Positions 1-5,121 of a stretch of 8,001 bases of DNA are shown here, in pieces. A model generated the notes under the pieces. It was not told where the DNA came from. It worked only from the letters and a program-made list of their open reading frames with translations, and searched no databases. Position numbers and translations under genes: made by a program. Source of the stretch: Rickettsiales bacterium (GTDB taxonomy: Bacteria; Pseudomonadota; Alphaproteobacteria; Rickettsiales; UBA3002); assembly GCA_947441895.1 (NCBI GenBank), contig CANEUT010000068.1, positions 1 through 8,001 of the forward strand, written 5' to 3'. Position 1 is the first letter of the stretch, and every line of letters begins with the position of its first letter.

Positions 1-198
1 ATTGCTCCGGCCCAATGCGGAACGCATCCAGGTGGGCGCGAAACCTATGGCCACAGCCTGATGATTGACCCATGGGGCGAGGTGATTGCCGAGGCGGATG
101 AAGATGTGCCGCAAGTGATTACGGCAGAGATTGATTTGGCGCGCGTGGCACAGGTGCGTAGTCAAATTCCAGTGCTAGAGCATCATCGCGAGTTTTGA
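1..198 (+). CDS. Carbon-nitrogen hydrolase (nitrilase superfamily), 3' end only
   Basis: The reading frame is open from the window edge to a TGA at 196-198 and gives the last 65 residues. The segment GGRETYGHSLMIDPWGEVIA followed by a strand ending in TAEIDL is the characteristic C-terminal beta-sandwich edge of Nit1/omega-amidase-type nitrilase superfamily proteins. These hydrolyse amides or nitriles of small carboxylic acids, such as deaminated glutathione or alpha-keto acid amides. The catalytic Glu-Lys-Cys residues lie upstream, outside the window, so substrate class cannot be judged here. In many alphaproteobacteria such a gene sits between a glutaredoxin gene and DUF1178/ubiG, which fits ubiG nearby. 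It ends only 5 bp from the stop of the convergent gene at 204, with no obvious terminator between them. Confidence 0.88.
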   Translation: MAPAQCGTHPGGRETYGHSLMIDPWGEVIAEADEDVPQVITAEIDLARVAQVRSQIPVLEHHREF

Positions 199-203
199 TC
201 AGA

Positions 204-1034
204 CTAAGCCATTGCTGGTTCGGCACTGGCTTTCGCGTCTTTTTGTGCGCTCACCCCATCGGCCCAACCGTTGTCGCCTTTTTTCGTGGCAGCAATTGCT
301 TGCGATGCGGCAGCATTGAAGGTGGTTTCAGGTGTCACGTCGATCGATGCTTGCGCCACTTTGGTGGTGGGCGTTACCGCTTCAGGAACCGTTACTTCCG
401 GTGATGCTCGTTCACTGCGCAGGCGAATGATTTCTTCTTGTGCGCGCTCCAACTGGCGTTTGCCCGCATGGGCTTTTTCAGTGCCTTTGCCGAAGCTGAA
501 AAGCGGAACAATGAAATAACCAATGGAAGCCAGCATGCCACCGGCGATGGCGCCAGCATTAATGCGATCACCCGATGACCCGCCCATTAACTTCTTTTTA
601 ACATCACGCGGAATAAAAAACAAAAGCTCGTCGGCCAGCGAATAAAACATGCCTTTTTCTTTGTGCAGGGCGTGCTTGCGAAGCACTAAATATTCTGGTT
701 CACCGATTTTTCTGACGGTATCGGCGGCGCTTATTAATTGCTTCACTTCAGTATTTTCCGCGCCATGCCCCACCACGAAGCGTAATGCTTTCGATGGCCA
801 GCGGGTTATAAAATTGGCGTGTTCGGCGCCACTGCCAGCAAGCTTTTGTACAGTTTTTATTAGCTCGTTCACTTTCCCGGGTAACAAGGCCCCAGCAACG
901 CCGCCAACGATTAGACCTGTGATTGCCCATTTGAAGTGCGAAACAAATCCTTCGCCCGCGCCGGCCGCAACCGCGCCCGGGCCTTTATATTGCTCATCGG
1001 CAATATCCGTATCGCTCTGAAGACTCTTATCCAT
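204..1034 (-). CDS. Hypothetical protein with two membrane segments and a low-complexity tail
   Basis: I do not recognise this 276-residue protein. It has a hydrophilic N-terminus, a glycine-rich hydrophobic segment at about residues 36-52 (GLIVGGVAGALLPG), and a soluble central region of about 105 residues. A second Gly/Ala-rich hydrophobic segment spans about 159-180, a short charged, probably coiled-coil stretch covers about 190-210 (RQLERAQEEIIRLRSE), and the tail is rich in Ala, Thr, Pro and Val. There is no signal peptide. The glycine-spaced membrane helices suggest helix packing in the inner membrane, but no activity can be inferred. It starts 64 bp after the ubiG stop on the same strand, so it may be transcribed with ubiG. 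It occupies the place where many alphaproteobacteria carry a DUF1178 gene. The ATG at 1032-1034 has only a distant AGGT in front and is preceded by an inverted repeat. Confidence 0.8.
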   Translation of the reverse strand: MDKSLQSDTDIADEQYKGPGAVAAGAGEGFVSHFKWAITGLIVGGVAGALLPGKVNELIKTVQKLAGSGAEHANFITRWPSKALRFVVGHGAENTEVKQLISAADTVRKIGEPEYLVLRKHALHKEKGMFYSLADELLFFIPRDVKKKLMGGSSGDRINAGAIAGGMLASIGYFIVPLFSFGKGTEKAHAGKRQLERAQEEIIRLRSERASPEVTVPEAVTPTTKVAQASIDVTPETTFNAAASQAIAATKKGDNGWADGVSAQKDAKASAEPAMA

Positions 1035-1064
1035 GCTGTCAATTTACCTGAAACCTATGACAGC
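1035..1064 (-). promoter_or_regulatory. Inverted repeat in the leader of the 276-aa gene
   Basis: GCTGTCA (1035-1041) and TGACAGC (1058-1064) form perfect 7-bp arms around a 16-base spacer. The repeat sits immediately 5' of the ATG of the minus-strand gene. In the transcript the stem would end at the base before the start codon. The loop would hold both AGGU motifs, which are the only Shine-Dalgarno-like sequences present. It could be a protein-binding operator or a hairpin that affects ribosome access. This is inference, and a 7-bp repeat can arise by chance. Confidence 0.35.
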
Positions 1065-1098
1065 TTGATGACGATTTGAGCTAAAAAACCATTATTTC

Positions 1099-1860
1099 TC
1101 AGCTATTCTTATGAGCCACCATCAGGTAGTTCACATCCAAATCTTTGGGGTTCAGGCCAAATTTCCAAGCCAGCGGGTCGAAAGTAAGGCCGGTTACATC
1201 AGCCACCGTCAACCCACGGCTGGTAAGGCCAGCCGCCATTTCCGACGGTTTAACAAACTGCGCCCACTGGTGGGTGCCACGCGGCAGCCAGCGCATGATA
1301 TATTCGGCCCCCACAATGGCCATGGCATACGACTTGGCGGTGCGGTTAAGAGTGGAAAGAATGAGCAGCCCGTTCGGTTTTACCAGCTGCGTTATTGAGT
1401 CATAAAAAAGTGATATATCAGATACATGCTCGATAATTTCCAGTGCCAGCACCACGTCAAATCTTTGGCTGCTGGCAGCTAAATCTTCGGCGGTGGTTGC
1501 CTGATAATCGATGGTTAGCCCCCCTGCTTTTGCATGGAGTGCAGCCACGTTAATGTTGGTGGGCGAGGCATCGATGCCAGTGACATTGGCCCCAAGGCGC
1601 GCCATGGGTTCGGCAATGAGCCCGCCGCCGCACCCAATATCGACCAGCGAAAGATTATTGAGTGGTGTGGCCGATTCGCCATCGCGTTTAAAGTGGCTGA
1701 TGAGCTGGTCGCGTAGATAGCCGATTCGTGCCGGATTCAGCCGATGCAGTGGGGCAAATTTTCCGCGCTCGTCCCACCATTCATCGGCAATGGCCGAGAA
1801 GCGAGCGACATCGGCATCGTCGATTGTGGTGGGCTTGGGTGCGGTTGCGGTGGTGGCCAT
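1099..1860 (-). CDS. ubiG: Ubiquinone biosynthesis O-methyltransferase UbiG
   Basis: UbiG carries out the two O-methylations of the ubiquinone ring, on 2-polyprenyl-6-hydroxyphenol and 3-demethylubiquinol, using S-adenosylmethionine. Counting from the ATG at 1860 the protein has 253 residues, the usual UbiG size. The N-terminal block ARFSAIADEWWDERGKFAPL (19-38) is typical of UbiG. SAM motif I is VDIGCGGGLI (73-82), the ribose-binding acid is in GIDAS (95-99), and motif II is EIIEHV (141-146). The C-terminal block LNRTAKSYAM...LPRGTHQW (171-199) is also diagnostic. The frame extends to a GTG at 1878, six codons further up. I prefer the ATG because GTAGG lies just before it while the GTG has no ribosome site. 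The GTG also overlaps an out-of-frame ATG-TGA start-stop pair at 1880. The gene is divergent from the methyltransferase at 1919. Confidence 0.95.
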   Translation of the reverse strand: MATTATAPKPTTIDDADVARFSAIADEWWDERGKFAPLHRLNPARIGYLRDQLISHFKRDGESATPLNNLSLVDIGCGGGLIAEPMARLGANVTGIDASPTNINVAALHAKAGGLTIDYQATTAEDLAASSQRFDVVLALEIIEHVSDISLFYDSITQLVKPNGLLILSTLNRTAKSYAMAIVGAEYIMRWLPRGTHQWAQFVKPSEMAAGLTSRGLTVADVTGLTFDPLAWKFGLNPKDLDVNYLMVAHKNS

Positions 1861-1918
1861 TGCGCCTACATCTTTCACATGCTAATTTAGTGGTTCATTA
1901 TCACCTAGTTTAGGGCCC
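1861..1918. promoter_or_regulatory. Divergent intergenic region between ubiG and the TPR-methyltransferase gene
   Basis: This 58-bp AT-rich gap must hold the translation signals, and probably the promoters, for both divergent genes. AGGG at 1912-1915 lies only 3 bases before the ATG at 1919, closer than ideal. I found no convincing -35/-10 pair, so the region is marked by position only. Confidence 0.35.
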
Positions 1919-2944
1919 ATGAACGCCACACGCAAGAGACGATCCTGGTTAAGTTTAGCGGGTGAGACCGAAACATTGATTCGGGACATCGTTGTTAAAC
2001 GCCCACTGGAATGGATAAGGCAGGCGCGTGTCAAAGCCCGCAATCTGCCAAAAACCAACTTTGATTTGGGATGTGAATTTGCCGATCGTGGTCAATGGAT
2101 GGACGCGGCGTTTCGTTTTCGCATCACCCTTTATTTGCAGCCGAATTTTTCGAAAGCCTGGTATAATTTGGGTTGTTGCTATTTCCGTCTTGGTAAATTG
2201 CCGCAGGCAGAAAAAGCGCTTCGCCGTGCTTTGCAAATTGCCCCGAGTGATAATGATGCGTTGATGATGTTGGCCATGGTAGCGCCCAACGCGTTGGCAC
2301 CCAATCAGCGCCCGCAAACCATGCCGCAAGCGCTGGTGAACAGTTTTTTTAGTGGCATTGCCAGCCGCTATGATGCCATGGAGCTGCAAAACCAATATCG
2401 TGGCGGCATTGCGGTGGAGCAGCAGCTGCGTCCACTGGTAGGGAATGCCATGATGAACATTATTGATGTGGGCTGCGGCAGTGGCATTGCAGCACGGCCG
2501 TGGCGTGGCAGTGCCAACAGTATCATCGGCGTTGATTTTACGCCCGGCATGGCGGCTCAGGCCGAAACCGTTACCATTAACAATCAAAAACTCTATAACC
2601 ATGTGCTGGTGGGTGATTTGCGGGCGTTGCCTGAATCGATTGCCGGTGATGCGGCTGATTTGGTGCTGGCGGTGAATGTGGCCCAGTTTGTGGGTGAATT
2701 AAGTGGGCTGATGCGTAGCGCTGCCCGCGTGCTGAAAAATGGTGGTCTGCTTGCCATCACCGTGGAGCCATTTGCAAGCCAAACGGGCTTTGGCTTGGCG
2801 ATGGATGGACGCTTCGGCCATAGCGCTGCCTATGTAAAGCAGGTGGCCGCCGATGCTGGTTTGGTGGCGGTGAAAGATGCGTCGGTGGCGCTTTATCCAA
2901 GCCATAATGCGGCGCTTTTGGTATTCAGTAAAGGCGCCCGCTAA
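1919..2944 (+). CDS. TPR-repeat / SAM-dependent methyltransferase fusion
   Basis: This 341-residue protein has two parts. Residues about 44-111 form two tetratricopeptide-type helical repeats, the second reading AWYNLGCCYFRLGKLPQAEK (80-99). Such repeats usually bind protein partners. Residues about 135-340 form a class I methyltransferase. The entry helix is FFSGIASRYDAMEL (143-156), SAM motif I is IIDVGCGSGIA (181-191), the acidic ribose-binding strand is IIGVDFTPGM (202-211), and later strands are DLVLAVNVAQFV (247-258) and LKNGGLLAITVEP (272-284). No signal peptide or membrane segment is present, so it should be cytoplasmic. The first 40 residues are basic. TPR-methyltransferase fusions are common in alphaproteobacteria, but the substrate is unknown. 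The TPR part suggests a protein or protein-bound target. In-frame TAA at 1883 rules out an earlier start. Its TAA shares one base with the next gene's ATG, so translation is probably coupled. Confidence 0.85.
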   Translation: MNATRKRRSWLSLAGETETLIRDIVVKRPLEWIRQARVKARNLPKTNFDLGCEFADRGQWMDAAFRFRITLYLQPNFSKAWYNLGCCYFRLGKLPQAEKALRRALQIAPSDNDALMMLAMVAPNALAPNQRPQTMPQALVNSFFSGIASRYDAMELQNQYRGGIAVEQQLRPLVGNAMMNIIDVGCGSGIAARPWRGSANSIIGVDFTPGMAAQAETVTINNQKLYNHVLVGDLRALPESIAGDAADLVLAVNVAQFVGELSGLMRSAARVLKNGGLLAITVEPFASQTGFGLAMDGRFGHSAAYVKQVAADAGLVAVKDASVALYPSHNAALLVFSKGAR

Positions 2945-3405
2945 TGGATCATCAGGATTACCACATTCACCCCGTCAGCCGTGGCCATGCCAAGGCGCTG
3001 GCCGAATTGCACAAAGGCTGCTTTGCCAAGGGCTGGAGCTATTTGGAATTTGAAAGTTTCTTTGAGCGTGCCGGTGTGTTCGCCGCCATTGCCTATCACA
3101 AAAACCACCTGCCCGTTGGTTTTGTGTTGTGTTGGCTGATTGAAGATCAGTGCGATTTGCTTTCCATGGGTGTGCTGGAACCCAACCGCCGCGATGGGGT
3201 GGGGTTGATGCTGCTCGATTATGCACTGCAAAATGCAGCCAGTTTGGGTGCCAAGCACATGATGCTGGAAGTGAATGCCAATAACAAAGCCGCGCAAACG
3301 CTTTATGAGGCACAAGGTTTTGAGAAATTCAGCATTCGCAAAGATTATTACAGCAATGCCGATGGCACCCGGGCCGATGCGCTGTGCATGAAGAAGGCGC
3401 TTTAA
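2944..3405 (+). CDS. rimI: GNAT acetyltransferase, RimI-type (ribosomal protein bS18-alanine N-acetyltransferase)
   Basis: RimI acetylates the N-terminal alanine of ribosomal protein bS18 with acetyl-CoA. At 153 residues the protein has the family's normal size. The CoA-pyrophosphate loop is NRRDGVGLMLL (81-91). The C-terminal half reads LEVNANNKAAQTLYEAQGF (108-126), then IRKDYY (131-136) and ADALCMKK (144-151), closely following the RimI pattern LEVRxSN...LYxxxGF...RxxYY...DAxxM. Glu109 and Tyr121 have the 12-residue spacing of the catalytic Glu and Tyr known in RimI. The loop lacks the second Gly/Arg of the strict RxGxG consensus, so a relaxed or different substrate is possible. The usual partner tsaB is absent here. 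Instead the gene overlaps the TPR-methyltransferase stop by one base (TAATG). It ends 15 bp from the convergent stop of the islet. Confidence 0.82.
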   Translation: MDHQDYHIHPVSRGHAKALAELHKGCFAKGWSYLEFESFFERAGVFAAIAYHKNHLPVGFVLCWLIEDQCDLLSMGVLEPNRRDGVGLMLLDYALQNAASLGAKHMMLEVNANNKAAQTLYEAQGFEKFSIRKDYYSNADGTRADALCMKKAL

Positions 3406-3420
3406 CGTCGAAATCTAACG

Positions 3421-4050
3421 TTACGTCTTATTGGGCTTGAATTGTTTTATGAATTCTTCTGCTGCTTTATCCTCGTCTTCGAATAGTTTTAGTATTTGCC
3501 GAGCGTAATCGGCGGTGGTTTGTTGCGCTAACAAAGGGTTTGCCAGCGTAAAGACGGCCTCTTCTAAGAGCGTTTGATGCTTTGGCAGGAATCCGATATC
3601 GTCCCTGCCTTCAACGGCATTAGCCCAGTCTTCGAGCTGCTTCTCAGTGAGTTCGCTATTCACATAACGTTGTAATAGATGGCGAAGATGAGATGGCGTT
3701 AAAACCACGAGTATCTCTTCAGAATCAAATGGAAACTGTGCTAAATTTTTTACTAACTCTTCGATTGGTTCGCGGTAGTAAAGCAGCTTTGAAAGCGCCT
3801 CGGTGCGCGTTCGTGCACGGGGACTTTTGACCACTTCTTCCACTGCCTGCAAATAGGGCTTCCCATTATATTCGCGCTCCTCGCAACGTACAATGGTGCC
3901 GGGAATAAACTCCCAGACCTCATCTTCGGCGTCATAATCCGGGGTCGGCAGTATTTGATAAAGATTATCGCCCAACACGAGGGCCTGAGTAGGTCTCGAT
4001 GCGTCATCTTCCTCTAAGTGGATGTATATCTGGGCTTGGATTCGTTGCAT
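3421..4050 (-). CDS. Two-domain immunity-like hypothetical protein, last gene of the toxin islet
   Basis: This is a 209-residue acidic, soluble protein with no signal peptide or membrane segment. Residues about 1-70 (starting with the IYIHLEEDD strand, with EDEVWEFIPGTIVRCEE at about 42-58) look like a small beta-rich domain that I associate with short hypothetical proteins of the type 'interface/VWRPV...WEF.PGDVVRC'. Residues about 110-190 are helical and contain ELTEKQLEDWANAVEGRDDI (133-152), followed by EEAVFTLANPLL. That pattern recalls small helical proteins found beside polymorphic toxins. Both family links are from memory and untested. It starts 45 bp after the 90-aa gene on the same strand and closes the three-gene islet, so I infer a second or fused immunity function. 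Base composition is AT-rich (hand count of 3421-3480: 22 of 60 G+C). The start is the ATG at 4048-4050, with a weak GGA upstream. Confidence 0.78.
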   Translation of the reverse strand: MQRIQAQIYIHLEEDDASRPTQALVLGDNLYQILPTPDYDAEDEVWEFIPGTIVRCEEREYNGKPYLQAVEEVVKSPRARTRTEALSKLLYYREPIEELVKNLAQFPFDSEEILVVLTPSHLRHLLQRYVNSELTEKQLEDWANAVEGRDDIGFLPKHQTLLEEAVFTLANPLLAQQTTADYARQILKLFEDEDKAAEEFIKQFKPNKT

Positions 4051-4095
4051 TGTGGGGTTCCGCTATCTTTGGATGCAAAACTTATCCTATTCATG

Positions 4096-4368
4096 TTAAT
4101 GCGATACAATCGCATGTGCAACGCGTTGTAATGCGGGCAGCCGAAGCTGCATTTCATCATCCCCTAAGTTGAAATTGTTCATCCAGATAATTGCCATTAC
4201 TGATAGGATTGCATCTTCAGTTCGTTCATTTTCTTTTAACTGTAAAATGGCTGCTGCTATTAATGCTGCTTCGCTTTCATACTCATCTTGTGGTGCGCCA
4301 AGCTCAATGAACCCCTCCACGTCTTCTTGGATGAGTAAATCGTTGATGTCTGACACATGAATTTGCAT
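4096..4368 (-). CDS. Small acidic helical protein, candidate cognate immunity protein
   Basis: This is a 90-residue, strongly acidic protein predicted to be mostly helical. The N-terminal part INDLLIQEDVEGFIELGAPQ (8-27) followed by DEYESEA recalls the DUF1871-like group of small proteins ('WDPigl...GAPeDEYd.E'), found among immunity-type genes. I make that assignment from pattern memory and am not certain of it. The start codon at 4366-4368 is 8 bp beyond the toxin gene's TAG, and its purine-rich GAGA lies next to that stop, so translation is probably coupled to the toxin. Size, acidity and position directly behind a toxin are the classic features of a cognate immunity gene. With only 8 bp between the two genes, it should be made with the toxin. 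Confidence 0.78.
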   Translation of the reverse strand: MQIHVSDINDLLIQEDVEGFIELGAPQDEYESEAALIAAAILQLKENERTEDAILSVMAIIWMNNFNLGDDEMQLRLPALQRVAHAIVSH

Positions 4369-4376
4369 AATTTTCT

Positions 4377-5030
4377 CTACCGATTATACCAAAATGTAAT
4401 GACCTTGCCAGCATTTCTACCTTCAGTTTCTATCACTACGGTAACACCATTAGTGCCTTCATATTCAAACTGCCGGGTGCCATATTTACCAATTTTAGTT
4501 GTAACTTTTCCTGCTGCTGTTGCGGTTTGGATCGCGGTGTTAGCATCTTCTGAGGAAATACTTCGCTGTCTTGAACGTAAAGCGCCATGATCAGTGAAGC
4601 CTTCATGCTTCTTTACGTTGCTGCTTTTACTAATCCAACGTATCGCTCTAATCGCAGCTGCTAACGAACCTCGCCCAACTCTTAAGAGTGGGATTAGTAG
4701 TAACTCAGGGTATACTGGTTCAATGGCGTCATTGCCATCATATGGTTCTGCAGAACAGCGACAATTTGCTTCTTCGCCAGGGTGGCCGGTTGATGGAGGA
4801 TCACTCCACGCGAAAATCATGCCATCGTTTGCTGCATGCGATGGCCGCACTTTGTCATCGCCAGCTGTTACCCAAACATAATGGCTGGTTGCTGTCTCGT
4901 CGCTATCGGCTTTGTGGTGGTGACGATGCTTTAACATCATGGCTTGTTGCAGCAGCAGGAAGGCATATTCCGTGCGCAGCAAATCAGCTCGCAGTGAATG
5001 GATCTGGTGATCGAAAGAAATATCGCGCAT
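4377..5030 (-). CDS. MuF-domain polymorphic toxin with DUF4258-like C-terminal domain
   Basis: This 217-residue protein joins a phage head-protein motif to a toxin-like end. Residues 51-97 contain YVWVTAGDDKVRPSHAANDG (51-70), then FAW, TGHPGEEANCRC (81-92) and AEPY. This is the signature of the C-terminal part of the Phage_Mu_F/SPP1 gp7 family of minor head proteins, which serves as a delivery-associated module in many polymorphic toxins. Residues 109-133 form a hydrophobic pre-toxin-like linker. Residues 144-217 begin FTDHGALRSRQRSISSEDA and end VTVVIE...GKVITFWYNR, resembling the DUF4258/BECR-like RNase group. His148 and nearby Arg residues are candidate catalytic residues (inference). Most of the normal helical MuF N-terminus is missing, and a TAG two codons upstream of the ATG fixes the maximum length. 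No signal peptide is present. A HRHHH cluster occurs at 35-39. Two immunity-like genes follow on the same strand. Confidence 0.83.
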   Translation of the reverse strand: MRDISFDHQIHSLRADLLRTEYAFLLLQQAMMLKHRHHHKADSDETATSHYVWVTAGDDKVRPSHAANDGMIFAWSDPPSTGHPGEEANCRCSAEPYDGNDAIEPVYPELLLIPLLRVGRGSLAAAIRAIRWISKSSNVKKHEGFTDHGALRSRQRSISSEDANTAIQTATAAGKVTTKIGKYGTRQFEYEGTNGVTVVIETEGRNAGKVITFWYNR

Positions 5031-5083
5031 GGGCTATTGGTAACCTGCGTGGCAAATACCAGGAAGGGCCACATCCAAAACTC

Positions 5084-5112
5084 TGGACTCTGGCGGCTGA
5101 ACCTTTTATAAC
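5084..5112 (+). promoter_or_regulatory. Predicted sigma-70 promoter of lysC
   Basis: TGGACT (5084-5089) matches TTGACA at 4 of 6 positions. TATAAC (5107-5112) matches TATAAT at 5 of 6. The spacer is exactly 17 bp. Transcription would begin about 7 bases past the -10 box, near 5119-5122, which places it at or within a few bases of the lysC ATG. No Shine-Dalgarno sequence precedes that ATG, which agrees with a leaderless or nearly leaderless message. Confidence 0.6.
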
Positions 5113-5121
5113 CGCGCGCCT

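Noticed and set aside
1955..2602. A 215-codon minus-strand open frame opposite the TPR-methyltransferase.
   Set aside because: It is antisense to a gene with clear TPR and SAM-binding motifs, and it shows no protein-like pattern of its own.
3403..3423. Inverted repeat TAACGT (3403-3408) / ACGTTA (3418-3423) between the convergent stops, considered as a bidirectional terminator or insertion scar.
   Set aside because: The arms are only 6 bp, not GC-rich, lack T-runs and largely reflect two facing TAA stop codons. No matching duplication was found at the other edge of the islet.
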